This document shows, piece after piece, positions 1-10,569 of a stretch of 64,000 nt of DNA. The notes under the pieces were generated by a model. It saw only the letters and a program-made list of their open reading frames with translations, searched no databases and was not told where the DNA came from. Source of the DNA: Nemertoderma westbladi (Eukaryota > Xenacoelomorpha > Nemertodermatida > Nemertodermatidae); assembly GCA_032718475.1 (NCBI GenBank), contig JAUCBJ010001136.1, positions 1-64,000 on the forward strand, given 5' to 3'. Within the stretch, counting starts at the first letter, position 1. Every line of letters begins with the position of its first letter. A program made the translations under genes and the position numbers.

Positions 1-2772
1 CCACCACCCCCTGTAACAATATGTCAACCTGTTAGGTCTGAAGCATTTCATGCGCAAGGTGTGGAGCCTACACGCATCTATACTGCTAGTGAAGTAGAAA
101 CTCCTATAGTAAACCCTATTAAGGGTAATTATAAACCTGTTGACAATGATATTCCATATAGACCTGATCATAATCCGAGAAATTTATATACCGATAACTC
201 GATATTAAATAACACGATGGCCCAAGAAAGTTTTACGCGTCAAATGACTAGAACCGAAGCCCATCAAGCGGTAAAGGTGGGAGAGATCGTCAAGTTCAAT
301 GGAGATGAGATGAAATGGTTACCTTTTAATGAATATTATAAAGATAACATACAGAACTCTGTGCTATCTAACGGAGAGAAACTTAGATTCCTCATCGAGT
401 GCTTGGAAGGATCTCCCAAGTTAATGGCGTTAAAGTTTATTGGACATCCAGATGGATTAAGACAAGTTTGGAATACACTAAACATCAGGTATGGTAATAG
501 GAATAACATAGCTAGGTATTTGTATGCAAAATTGGTAGCGCCCAGAAAGTTCATTAGCAGCGGGATTATAGAGTTTTCCGATGAGATTCAGGAGATCTGT
601 AGACAATTAGATTGGCTAGGTAAGTCTCATGAATATCAGAGTTCTATGGTTATTGGAGCCGTAGCATCTACTTTGCCAAAGGGTGGAGTAGGTACACGCT
701 GGGACAAGAAAGTCTTATATATGATGGAACAACAACGAAGAGACCCTACCATGGCTGATCTCATGTCATTCTTAGATGGAGAGGTAAAATTACAGCTCCT
801 AAAGCAGTCCAGGGAGAAGACACCGGAAAATAAGGTGAGTGAGAAACCCGTTTCTAGGAGAAAGGTAACACCAGTGTGTTATACAGACGACGGTGAAAGC
901 CAGGCCTCTCAAGAGGAGGGCAACAGGAAAGACACCGCAAGATCTTACTATGTCAACAAATCAACTAAAGACGTAAGTAAATTTAAGTCTCGAACTAGTG
1001 ACAGGAGAGAACAGGTAACAAAAACTCCTCCTACGTCTCCTAAGAGAGTTCACGGAAGAAAGCCCGAGGAAAGAACAAGTGTGCACAACGTTACCCAATG
1101 TAAAGTAAGTAACATCAAACCGAAATGTGCACTGTGCGACGGGCCCCACCGTTTGAGTGTGTGTGATGAATTTTTAAAGAAATCACTAAAAGATAGACGT
1201 GAAGTCATGTGGGATAAGCGGTTGTGTTATAATTGCCTCAGACAAGGACACCAACGGCGAACCTGTTACTCAGATGCTAGGTGTGCTAAGTGCGGCGCGA
1301 AACATCATATCTTGTTGCACACTGAATTCGAAAGAAACAGCCCGAGTCAGGTAAGTGAGTCCGAATTACATGTCCAATTCAGTGATGTGAACGACACTGA
1401 CCAAAGTTCTGAGATGGAAGGATTCTATACGGATGAATTCTCCAACGAAAACGAATCCTGTTACCTAATAAATACCGCAGTGTATCGAGCACTTACGTAT
1501 GAGAAAGAAACCGATAGTGAGCTCCCCCTAACTACTCCTGTCCGACAACCATCTTGGAAAGCACCAACTTCCAACGTAGGAATCCGAGAATTTCCCGTAG
1601 TGCAGTTGAGAGTCCACGGGCCAGACAAGAGCTATATAGTGAACGCCCTCCTTGACTCCGGCAGCACAGGAACATTCATCGACAAAGAACTAGCCGAAGA
1701 CATCTTTGTTGGACAACCCAAGTTCCGAACTAAGTTGAACATGTCAGGAATTATGCAGGTTTGGAAATCTACAGTAACTACAGATTACTATGTAGGCGCG
1801 TTGTCCACCCCCCAGGATGAACTAGGAGAACACAGTATAAGGTCAGTAAAAATGGTGGCGATAAAGAACTTCGCTACCAGCCAAGTGGAACCTTATAACT
1901 GGGATGAGGACGATTTCACCCAGCAGCATAAGATACCTAGATTCAACACAGACTACCCGGGAGTGCAAATACTCATCGGCCAAAATGCGCATGAGGCGCT
2001 TGAGACATTGGAGAAATGGCCTGCTCAACCGCAACCACTGCAAACCTATGCGGGAAGAACTAGAGTAGGTTGGTACTTTACTGGACCTTCCCGTAGAACT
2101 CTCATGGAAAGGCTACCCAAAGAACGGGTCTACCAGGTGAGTGAATGGGATGAGGAGATCAGTGAGGGAGACGACCCAACTGAGGGAACACCATACTCCT
2201 CAGATAATGACGATATCCACCAACTCTTCGACGAGGAGAATACCATCGACCTCCTTACGGAAAATGAAACTTGGCAAAACCAAGTGAACCTATGTCACCT
2301 CATTCATCCAGCAGAACAAGTCGACTACAACGGCGAACTGAATGAAGTGATAGATCGCTACAACGCGAAGACTCGTGATGAACACGCCGTACGATTCTTT
2401 ACTCAAGAGGCTGTAGAGCCCAATTCCTACGATAAGGCCCTATCGGTAGAAGAAGAAAGAGCCAAGCAGATACAGGAAACAACTACACGTTTTCTTAAAG
2501 ATCAAGGTAGATATGAGATTGGTCTGCCTTTCCGATGGCGAGAACCTAATTTTATAAACAACCGACCCTTGGCGGAGAAAAGAATCGCGCAATTACATCG
2601 ACGCCTTACGGCAAATGCTTCAGCTAAAGAGATGTACAAGACACAGCTGAAGAAATTCATTGACAAGGGATATGCGGAGCGAGTACCGGAAGGAAAACCC
2701 ATAACTGAGAGAACGTACTATTTAACACATCATTACGTTCCCAAACCCAGTAAACCCAACGAAGTCCGGTAG
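1..2772 (+). pseudogene. BEL/Pao Gag-protease-RT(N) polyprotein, partial
   Basis: The reading frame is open from the left window edge, so the true start is upstream. The codon at 61 is GTG and not a convincing start. Residue numbers below count from 61. Residues about 75-240 form the Gag-like region that BEL elements carry. Residues about 356-420 form the Cys/His zinc-knuckle block (CALCDGPH, CYNCLRQGH, CAKCGAKHH). A retropepsin active site LLDSGSTGTFID lies near residue 532. The RT N-terminus follows (LAEKRIAQLHRRL, then YYLTHHYVPKP). The frame ends at a TAG (2770-2772) made by loss of one G: BEL copy 3 reads gtccgggtag where this copy reads gtccggtag. Without that loss the frame continues into the next entry. 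Confidence 0.88.
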
Positions 2773-3374
2773 TATTTGACGGCTCCGCCCTCTACATGGG
2801 CCAATCCCTCAACTCCGAGTTGTTGCCAGGACCCAACTTACTCCAATCCTTGTTGGGAATACTCTTAAGATTACGACAATATTCAATCGCTTTCGCCTGC
2901 GATATAGAAGGCATGTTCTTACAAGTTAAAGCGCTGGATAGGGATCGAGACAGCCTACGATTTCTGTGGTGGCCTGAAGGAGACCTCAACCAGAAACCGG
3001 TGGAGTACTGGATGACCATCCAGGCTTTTGGGATCTTCTCGAGCCCCTCAAACGCGTGCTCAATAGTGCGTACCACTGCTGATGACAACCGGGACGCCTT
3101 CTCTAAAGAGGTTATTGACAACATCAAACGGGATATATATATGGACGACAATTTAAAGTCCCTCCCATCGGTGGAAGAAGCCATTGATGTCGCCAAAGGA
3201 ACGGTAGAGTGCTTAAAAAGAGGTGGATTTCGATTAACTAAATTCACCAGCAACTCCCGTGAGTTTCTGGAATCGATCCCGGTAGAAGACCAAGGAGTTA
3301 AAGATCTAGACCTAATCAAGGACGATCTTCCAGAAACCAAGACGCTTGGTTTGAAATGGGACACAGAGTTATAA
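2769..3374 (+). pseudogene. BEL/Pao reverse transcriptase, continuation after frameshift
   Basis: This is the +1-frame continuation of the preceding polyprotein, starting VVFDGSALYMGQSLNS just past the lost base. It contains the RT palm with an intact catalytic motif in DIYMDDNLKS and the block WWPEGDLNQKPVEYWM. It closely matches the RT of BEL copy 3 at 62665-63315. It ends at GLKWDTEL followed by TAA, where copy 3 continues with GLKWDTERDILFFQ. The stop sits at a deletion junction that removed RNase H, integrase and most of the last ORF. Codons 3378-3410 beyond the junction encode the element's basic C-terminal tail. Confidence 0.85.
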
Positions 3375-3411
3375 GCCTTGCGTAAACGCCGTCCACGTAA
3401 GAAAGGCTAAC

Positions 3412-4677
3412 TGTTTAGAGTATTTTTATATTTTAGAAACTGTGATTTGTTATATTTTATAGACATAAATCCCATTTTCTGGGAGCGGTGTAAAGGCTTT
3501 TGCGTAATTAGCCGGTTATTTTCCCCGTAAAGTACTCTGTAGTTGGTTTACCAGGCATAAAAAGGCCGTGTCCTTACTGTACTGGTGTTTTAGAGGACAT
3601 AAAAGTCATTTCTTCTGTATGTGTACTTTAGAGGACATAATCTGCAATTTTATGACGCAATACGCCGGATCCTCTTGAAACAGTGTAGCTACCATGACGA
3701 TGGCTAACAGCTGATATTGCCACATAGAACATCTCTTTGTTCTTTGTTCTCTCTTTGTTCGGTCGACCAATCAGAGCGTTTTTTGCCTCTGTGTTAGATT
3801 GTAGATAGAAACTCTTGGAGTTGAGTCAGTATGTGATTTTTCCACAGCCTACAACACCGGCGTGGAACCTCCGTGTTTCAGTCTTTAGTTCAACATTAGT
3901 AGGCTTAATTATAGAACGTATATCCGTTATCTCACTGATCATATCTCACTCAGTCACTCACTTAATCATAACATAACATAACACAACATATCTTCTTCAT
4001 ACCTTAAACTTTGTACTGCTATTTACTGTCGGTTATTCATGATATTTGTTGATGGAATATTATATTCGGAATACTGATAAACAATCAGACACCCCAATCT
4101 TCTTGATATACTAAAGGTTAGAGAGACCGGATACATATAACGATTGCGACTTACATTAAGTGGTTTGAAGTGAATCTAATGCTATTTTATAGGCCCTACA
4201 CGTATTGTCTGTTGTTCTCCTTATATGTGACTAAAATTAGTGAAGGTCGGCAGATTAGTGTGCAGCATTGTGCAGTATTGTGTATGATCGTGATTGATAA
4301 CGAAGCATCTCCTAAAGAATGCGCCATATACGTGAATCTATAGCCATCCCGTTGTGTCTAGTTTAAGTCATAACTCTGTTTATATATTTAAAGCGCCACG
4401 TCCTAAAGGAACTGTTAATATTTCCCGAAAGTGAATAATATTTGTCAGAGATTATATATATTACAATCAGTCGAATAATACAGTAGGCCTACCCCGCAAT
4501 ACGGTTAGGCTTCCGAATCCAGTCTCCCAGGTATATCCAACGGGTGAATGATTGCGCATAGACTGGATTCGGCTAATGTAGTGTATCAAATACTTGTTAT
4601 AGGCTAAAGACTATCTATCATCTAAAAGACATCCAAATTTGGCAGGTTAAACTGCTAAAGGTCTGAAAGCGCGAACA
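3412..4677 (+). repeat. BEL/Pao 3' LTR, copy 1
   Basis: The boundaries are TGTTTAGAG at the left and GCGAACA at the right, giving TG...CA ends and about 1266 bp. They were set by comparison with the inverted copies at 10570-11803 and 58116-59335, which start and stop at the same sequence. Shared internal landmarks include the block around 4390-4440 (gcgccacgtcctaaagg) and the terminal segment ggcaggttaaactgctaaag. The flank at 4678 switches abruptly to a LINE 3' UTR. Confidence 0.85.
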
Positions 4678-4795
4678 CCAACACCGGCTAGACTGACTGT
4701 CAGTGGTAGTCATAGGCCTCTAAACAGGCCCTTCATTCTTTATTTATTATTTTTTTTATTATCGGTATCGGTGTAGGAATTATTTATTTTTGTCA
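4678..4795 (+). repeat. 3' UTR relic of the REL-type LINE
   Basis: From ccaacaccggctagactgac to about ggaattatttattttt this matches the sequence just after the ORF of the LINE at 29499-33611 (33592-33715). It includes the shared gcctctaaacaggccc block and the T-rich stretch. BEL copy 1 is inserted at its left border. The remainder to 5188 is AT-rich with no recognisable gene. Confidence 0.75.
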
Positions 4796-5188
4796 CCTTC
4801 AAGGCAGAACCGATTTTTGTAGTTCTGAGATAATCGATAAAAACTGTTTATTTTTTAGAGAGGATGCCTCAGTTTACTTGTTTTTGTGTTTTTTGACAAC
4901 TAAATATATATAGAATTCAATAAGAATTAAGTTTTATTTACTGTTTTAATATAATAAAATAAATATATTTCAAGGGCTAAGGGCCCACATTGTCAATAAT
5001 CAACTGAATGTAAACAGAATTAATGAATTATTACAGCTACCTATTTATGAAATGTTTTTAACAGTGCAAAGGTACCTAACTACCTAACTACTAAATTACT
5101 ATACGCACAAAATTATTTAATTTTCAGGAACCCCCCGCTTTCCAACACTGCTATACTTAAATGATCTACGTCTGTGGATAATCTCTTG

Positions 5189-6196
5189 TTAACTGCCCGG
5201 GGTCCCAAAGTCGAGGTTGGGTTTAGCCGCTGCGTCATCGCGAAGTCGGAGGAAGTCGTGGTGGGGTTTAATCGCTGCGTTATTCGATTCGAAATATAAG
5301 GATGGTTCGGGAGTCGTTCCGAATACACCGCCAGGGTCAGCGTCCTTATCAGAAAGATCATTATCCGAATCTACCCAAAATGATGGGGTAGGTTGGTTGG
5401 CTACTGAGGTAGCATCATCGGGAATTCGGACAAAGTCGAGGTTGGGTTTGACCGCTGAGTAATCGCGACGTCGGAGGAAGTCGATGTTGGGTTTAACTGC
5501 TGAGATATTCGATTCGAAATATAAGGACGGTACGGGAGTCGTCCCGAATACACCGCCAGGGTCGGCGTCCTTATCAGAAAGATCAGTATCTGGATCTACC
5601 AAAAACGAAGGGGTAGGTTGGTTGGCTACTGAGGTAGTGTCATCGGGAATTCGGACAAAGTCAAGGTTGGGTTTAACCGCTGCGTCATCGCGAATTCGGA
5701 CGAAGTCGAGGTTGGGTTTAACCGCTGCGTCATCGCGAAGTCGGACGAAGTCAAGGTTGGGTTTAACCGCTGAGTAATCGCGACGTCGGAGGAAGTCGAT
5801 GTTGGGTTTAACCGCTGCGATATTCGATTCGAAATATAAGGACGGTACGGGAGTCGTCCCGAATACACCGCCAGGGTTGGCGTCCTTATCAGAATGATCA
5901 GTATCCGAATCTACCCAAAACGAAAGGGTAGGTTCATTAGCTACTAAGGTAACGTCATCGCGAATTCGGACAAATTCGAGGTTGGGTTTTACGTTAACCG
6001 TAGAGTTATTGTAGTCAGATCCAGGTAATCCATAGGCGAGCGTCGTACCCGATGCTCTGCCAGGGTGTGTGTCATGATCCTGTTGATATTGTTGTTTAGG
6101 GACTGGGGTTGTTTCATGAAATATAACTAAGGCTATACCGATGGCTATGGTAATCGTCCAAACATTATACAGGAACACTCCGAGGCAACCCATCAT
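5189..6196 (-). CDS. Repetitive protein with N-terminal membrane anchor (unrecognised)
   Basis: This is an uninterrupted 335-codon frame. Residues 5-26 are a hydrophobic segment (VWTITIAIGIALVIF) that could be a signal anchor or signal peptide. Residues about 70-330 are hierarchical repeats. A 15-residue unit of the form AVKPNLDFVRIRDDA occurs in runs of one to four. The runs are separated by a longer acidic spacer containing ANQPTPSFWVDSD, SDKDADPGGVFGTTP and SLYFESN. The C-terminus leaves the repeat at NLDFGTPGS. No family is recognised. A mirror-image, truncated version lies head-to-head at 6347-6943. It could be a host gene with an expanded domain or an ORF carried by a foldback-like element; the sequence does not decide between these. 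Confidence 0.55.
   Translation of the reverse strand: MMGCLGVFLYNVWTITIAIGIALVIFHETTPVPKQQYQQDHDTHPGRASGTTLAYGLPGSDYNNSTVNVKPNLEFVRIRDDVTLVANEPTLSFWVDSDTDHSDKDANPGGVFGTTPVPSLYFESNIAAVKPNIDFLRRRDYSAVKPNLDFVRLRDDAAVKPNLDFVRIRDDAAVKPNLDFVRIPDDTTSVANQPTPSFLVDPDTDLSDKDADPGGVFGTTPVPSLYFESNISAVKPNIDFLRRRDYSAVKPNLDFVRIPDDATSVANQPTPSFWVDSDNDLSDKDADPGGVFGTTPEPSLYFESNNAAIKPHHDFLRLRDDAAAKPNLDFGTPGS
5205..5990 (-). repeat. 45-bp tandem repeat array, left inverted arm
   Basis: This is the DNA behind the repeats of the 335-codon ORF, read on the minus strand. The unit is 45 bp (15 codons), beginning gcggttaaacccaacctcg in the coding sense. It is grouped into higher-order blocks with an approximately 130-bp acidic spacer. 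The units differ by point changes, which argues against recent slippage of one unit only. Confidence 0.8.
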
Positions 6197-6346
6197 GCTT
6201 CAAATATGATGTGCGTAACTTTGTAAATGTAGGTACAGTTTGTATGATTGCACCGTACTACCGTTAAAAGGCGTGATATGCGATACGTCAATCCGTGTAC
6301 AATTCAGAGTCGTAGAATGGGTAATCAATAATTAGTTAATAGTCGA
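6197..6346. other. Spacer between inverted 45-bp arrays
   Basis: This 150 bp stretch is non-repetitive, between the ATG of the minus-strand ORF and the start of the plus-strand arm. No TATA box or clear bidirectional promoter motif was seen. Confidence 0.4.
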
Positions 6347-6943
6347 TTGAGGATGGTACTCGGTGTATTCGGAACGACTCCCGTACCGTCCTTATATTTC
6401 GAATCGAATAATGCAGTGGTTAAACCCCACCTCAACTTCCTCCGACTTCACGATGACGCAGCGGTTAAACCCCACCTCGACTTCCTCCGACTTCGCGATG
6501 ACGCAGTGGCTAAACCCAACCTCGACTTCGTCCGAATTCCCGATGATGCTACCTCAGTAACCAACCAACCTACCCCTTTGTTTTGGGTAGATTCGGATAC
6601 TGATCTTTCTGATAAGGATGCCGACCCTGGCGGTGTATTCGGGACGACTCCCGTACCGTCCTTTTATTTCGAATCGAATATCGCAGCGGTTAAACCCAAC
6701 ATCGACTTCCTCCGACGTCGCGATTACTCAGCGGTTAAACCCAACCTTGACTTCGTCCGACTTCGCGATGACGCAGCGGTTAAACCCAACCTCGACTTCC
6801 TCCGACTTCGCGATGACGCAGCGGTTAAACCCCACCTCGACTTCCTCCGACTTCGCGATGACGCAGCTTTCAAAGTTAACTGTCAAAATTTTGGTCTTTC
6901 TGGAGTTTATAAAAAGACCAACACTAGAAGCAGCATGTTCTAA
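6347..6943 (+). pseudogene. Inverted partial copy of the 45-bp-repeat protein
   Basis: The frame reads GVFGTTPVPSLYFESN, then 15-residue AVKPHLDFLRLRDDA units, then the acidic spacer, then further units. It lacks the membrane-anchor N-terminus of the opposing ORF. The repeats stop at about 6866, where an inverted LINE A segment begins, so residues after DDAAF are LINE antisense sequence. This is a repeat arm rather than an independent gene. Confidence 0.6.
6350..6866 (+). repeat. 45-bp tandem repeat array, right inverted arm
   Basis: These are the same 45-bp units and acidic spacer as 5205-5990 in reverse orientation, so the pair forms an imperfect palindrome around a roughly 350-bp centre. 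The arm ends exactly where a LINE A 5' fragment begins. Confidence 0.8.
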
Positions 6944-7245
6944 TGAGCTGAGGAGCCGTTGGGCTCCCTCTAGTGATTCTGAGAGTACTCCTAAGTCATC
7001 AGCAAAGTCTAGATCAGTTAGGTACTTGGCAGGATTTCCTCGACTTCTGGAGCCATTAGGTGGAGTTATCATCACCCCATCATCATTAAAGGACCGCATC
7101 TTAAAGGACACTGGCCTTGAAGATGCGGATGATCTGGCAAATGTCATGGGTGATAGGGAGTTGTGGCGGTGCAATTTTGTAAATAAGCCGGCACAGCATT
7201 CTTAAAAATGCAGCTGCAATGCAGCATGCCGATCCTAGTAGTAGT
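6867..7245. mobile_element. LINE A (RTE-like) insertion with inverted 5' segment
   Basis: The segment 6867-7088 is LINE A RT on the minus strand; the coding sense contains LTDLDFADDLGVL and NSRKTKILTVNFES. The segment 7095-7245 is the LINE A 3' end on the plus strand (ILKDTGLEDADDLANVM to the stop, then gccgatcctagtagtagt). About 6 bp of filler joins them. An inverted 5' part abutting a correctly oriented 3' end is the signature of twin priming during target-primed reverse transcription. The insertion cuts into the right arm of the 45-bp array. Confidence 0.8.
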
Positions 7246-8017
7246 ACAACAGGTACCGGTTACGTAGGCCTTTAGTGATCTTATCTCTTTGATCACAAAT
7301 TATGTATAAAATAAAAGGATAAATTTATTAGCTTGAAAACAATTTAATTAACTTACATATTGAATACTTGCAATAATATATAGATAGGTTAATTCCACAA
7401 CAACAATAGGAAAAACAATATACCATTGAATAGCTACTACACAACTTGGCAAAGAATCAAACTTTTACATCGCTAACACCACCTAGTGGAATCTTTAATA
7501 CATTGAATCACTAGTATTCTCTAAAACCATGAGTACGCTATACACCTACCTGCTGATTGCCTGCAGCCGCGGAAGCCAGGAAGGCAGAAGGTGCGAGCTA
7601 CACGCACAGCTGAGGTGAATTCAAGACCCCCTGATGGCGAGAGCAAGTCCAACGTAATACTACCGTTGGTAAGAAACAGTAAACCTACTAATATTGGCAG
7701 GAAATAAATCCAACCCTACGTAACTAATATGAAGTCTACTGGCTCCCTAACCAGTGAGGCAGAAAACAGTCTAAACAAAACCCCACGCAGCGAACCCTAA
7801 CTAGGCCTAAAGGTGTTGACGGACTATATGCTTTCGTACACTTTTGCCGCGGTGTGATTTATGTGGGTATAAAATTCTAGCTAAATGCCTACTATTAAAT
7901 TTATTTATACATTATGTAAAAACAATAACAAATACACCAAACAATGTACCGGTATAAAGGTATTGTCCAACATAACATATAGGATTACCCCTAAAGCTTT
8001 GCAGCTTATTTCCACAA
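7246..8017. other. Intergenic, with a dispersed repeat at about 7640-7885
   Basis: No gene is supported. The stretch from about 7735 to 7885 (ctaaccagtgaggcag, cgcagcgaaccctaact, ttgccgcggtgtgattta) is a diverged copy of the repeat seen on the minus strand at 36390-36600. Small open frames here have no recognisable content. Confidence 0.55.
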
Positions 8018-8050
8018 CTAGGATCGGCATGCTGCATTGCAGCTGCATTT

Positions 8051-8389
8051 TTAAGAATGCTGTGCCGGCTTGTCGACAAAATTGCACCGCCACAACTCCC
8101 TATCACCCATGACATTTGCTAGATCATCCGCATCTTCAAGGCCAGTGTCCTTTAAGATGCGTCTCAAGAAAGTCATGGGCTGTCCACCATGCTTATTCAC
8201 TCCATGAGGCTGCCAAAGTACAAGATTATGCACTGGCTGGTCCTCACGGCGAAAGCAATGTCCTGCAAAGCGGAGGCGATTTTGTTCTAGTGTCAAGCTT
8301 GGGGGAACCAATGAGACACCTCCAATGTTATATAGTGTCTGGTTGGAGATGTGTGCATTGTACTTGACACAATGAACCCGGCGTAGCAT
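8051..8389 (-). pseudogene. LINE A RT C-terminal domain
   Basis: This encodes the thumb-distal tail typical of RTE-like LINEs: MLRRVHCVKYNAHISNQTLY, LRFAGHCFRREDQPVHNLV and VMGDRELWRCNF. It ends KPAQHS. It continues the RT frame of 8470-9660 after a one-base shift near 8500. The same segment recurs almost unchanged at 17230-17572, 54470-54828 and 54863-55256. Confidence 0.85.
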
Positions 8390-8469
8390 TCTTGTGAATG
8401 TGCCATCCAGAGATTTAGTGTCCTCAGCAGTTAGAGCCCAGCATGGACTCCCGTAGAGGAGTACTGGAA

Positions 8470-9660
8470 CTACTGCTGCTCTAAATAATCGGACCTTAAG
8501 ATCCGATTAATTCTCGGTGACTTCCAAATCCTGGAAAGCCTATTCAAGGCTGCCCATGCCTTTCCCTTACGTATTCGAAGGTCCTCACCTGACTTCCGGA
8601 TCCATGATCCCAGGTAACAGAAGTCGTCCACATGCTCAAGCATACCATCCTTTGAGCTTATGCTCATCCGATCAGAGACTTGCTGAGGACTTTCAAAGTT
8701 AACTGTCAGAATTTTGGTCTTTCTGGAGTTAATAAAAAGACCAACACTAGAAGCAGCATGTTCTAATGAGCTGAGGAGCCGTTGGGCTCCCTCTAATGAT
8801 TCTGAGAGTACTCCTAAGTCATCAGCAAAGTCTAGATCAGTTAGGTACTTGGCAGGATTTCCTCGACTTCTGGAGCCAGTAGGTGGACTTATCATCACCC
8901 CATCATCATTATAATGATCTAAGGACATGCGTAGAACATAGTCAACCACAATAATGAACAAGAATGGTGCAAGTGTGTCTCCTTGGAGGACGCCCCATAA
9001 CACTTCAAATGGTTCTGTGTCACCGTCAACAGTAGACACAAATGTTGTCGAACCATCGTATACTGATCTGATTGCTGCAATAATTTCATCAGGAATCCCA
9101 TATAATGAAAGTATGCTGAACATACGTGAGCGAGAGACTGAATCAAAGGCCTTGAAGAAGTCAACAAAGATAACAGCCAGATGCCTGTCCTTCTTTTTTG
9201 ATAACTCTTCAATTATCCTTCTAAGTGCCAAAATGGGCTCCATGGTCCCACGACCTTTACGGAACCCATTCTGATTTCCAAGGAGAAGTCTCTCAATGGG
9301 ATCCCTGATGCGATTTAATAGAATCCTATTGTATAGCTTTGCAGCAATCGAGATCAATGAGATTCCCCGAAAAGAACCATAGAGTGTTAGGTTGCCCTTC
9401 TTGGGAACTGGCACCAACTTATTTGTTTTCATTTCTTGTGGGACTCTTGTTGTTCGGTACATGTCTACTATGATGGGATAGATGAGCTTTAAACACTCAG
9501 GTATTTTAAAGACCTCAGGGGGAACACCATCTACTCCACTGGCACGATTGGTCTTAATGCTCTTTGCAGCAGCCTTCACTTCTGCAAAGGAGATATCGCC
9601 AATGCGAATATCTGGGAGTACAGACTCAGACACTTTTACTTCTATAAAGTTATCAGGCAA
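8470..9660 (-). pseudogene. LINE A reverse transcriptase
   Basis: This is a 396-codon frame covering the RT fingers and palm. Motifs in order are NRASGVDGVPPEVFK, NQNGFRKGRGT, VDFFKAFDSVSR (motif A), LWGVLQGDTLAPFLF and DLDFADDLGVLSES (catalytic FADD). The distal YLGSWIRKSGEDLRIRKGKA and WAALNRL follow. The frame ends RSDYLEQQ where intact copies read KVRLFRAAVVPVLLYG, so a small deletion in the Leu-Lys codons created the stop. The endonuclease lies upstream at 10018-10545. Confidence 0.87.
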
Positions 9661-9836
9661 TACCCTGTCATTATTGAGGAGCTTTTCAAAGTGGGCTTTC
9701 CAACCATTGAGGCGATCGGCTGGTGATTCAGCCTTAACCTTGGTTGGTGGTTGGCTTTTCTGCCCAGTAAGCAGATTGATCGATTTCCATGCCTGGGATG
9801 ATTGCCTGCTGTCGTCCGCATGATTGATGGCATCAA
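9642..9836 (-). pseudogene. LINE A linker between endonuclease and RT
   Basis: This is a short open frame in the region that joins the endonuclease and RT blocks of LINE A. The same DNA is present at 35817-35960 in the copy at 34003-36238. The coding frame here is disturbed, and no domain is recognised. Confidence 0.45.
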
Positions 9837-10017
9837 CCTGTTGGTTTATTAGCTCCTGTAGATTAGCAGAGTACTGCCTGTTCAGGGACCTAGTTGCAGC
9901 CTTAACTGCATTCTTGGCCGCTGTAGTCTGTTTGAGTCGGGACTCTTTCTGCGCCTCATGAAGGTCATTTCGGCACTTCTGAATTTTGTTGTGAGTCCAG
10001 GGGGCCCTTTTCCTGTT

Positions 10018-10545
10018 TCAAGGGTATACAGGAACTGTTTCTGCAGCTGCTAACTTAACTGCTTCTGTAAAGGCAGTATAGCCCTCACAGTGATCTGCCG
10101 CCTCAGAGGCAAGAGCCTCATACCTGTTGCTCAGCTGTAGTGTGAAGCTGGATCTCACACTTGGCTGTTGCAACAGAGAGGACCAGTCATGCCGCGGCAA
10201 GGCAGATTTCGTTGTTCTGCTAGCACGCAGACTAAGTCTTACCTTGGCCACAATAAGGCGGTGATCACTGGAGAAGGGTCGAAGTGTAAATGCATTACAG
10301 TCTCGTATAGAGCTCCTGTATTTCCTACGAAACAGAATATGGTCTATCTGGGACTTGTGACCACTGGGTCTACTATGAGTCCATAGCTTTCCAGTTCGCT
10401 TCTTGAACTGGGTTCCAGCCGAAAACAATCCATTTCCAGAGATAAAATCCTGAAGATGGACAGAATTTCGGTTAACACTATTGCTATAGACCCAGGGCGA
10501 TGTAGGTGATTGATGCAGACTTGCATTAAAGTCTCCCAGGAATGT
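10018..10545 (-). pseudogene. LINE A apurinic-type endonuclease, C-terminal half
   Basis: The minus-strand frame contains TFLGDFNASLHQS (the GDFN motif, in the part before 10428), KSQIDHILFRRKY (the IDHIL block) and FSSDHRLIVAKVRL (the SDHR block with the catalytic His). These are hallmarks of the exonuclease-III-like endonuclease of APE-type LINEs. It reads on to a stop at 10018 and is out of frame with the RT. A second, plus-strand copy of the N-terminal part of this domain is at 38303-38587. Confidence 0.82.
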
Positions 10546-10569
10546 TAAGAATGCATGCTAATCCACTCC

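Larger units (their letters stand above)
1..4677 (+). mobile_element. BEL/Pao LTR retrotransposon, copy 1 (5' end outside window)
   Basis: This is the right-hand part of a BEL/Pao element. It holds gag, aspartic protease and the first part of RT, then a large internal deletion, then a 3' LTR. After the RT codons for GLKWDTE the sequence jumps to the last codons of the element's terminal ORF (LRKRRPRKKG, 3378-3410), which in copies 2 and 3 lie directly against the LTR. RNase H and integrase are therefore missing. The left LTR is outside the window, so no target duplication can be checked. The element is non-autonomous and dead. Confidence 0.88.
8018..10569 (-). mobile_element. LINE A (RTE-like non-LTR retrotransposon), longest copy
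   Basis: Read on the minus strand, the order is AP endonuclease C-terminal part (10545-10018), linker, RT (9660-8470), C-terminal domain (8389-8051) and the family 3' end ccgatcctag at 8018. The 5' end is missing because the BEL LTR starts at 10570. LINE A sequence (ggaatgttaagaatgcatgc) runs right up to that LTR. The 3' terminus of the family carries short TAG repeats, as RTE-group LINEs often do. Frameshifts separate the three coding blocks, so the copy is dead. Confidence 0.85.

Noticed and set aside
2792-3364. 190-codon minus frame opposite BEL RT (and its mirror at 62510-63145)
   Set aside because: Antisense shadow of the RT coding sequence. Its conservation between copies is explained by RT conservation.
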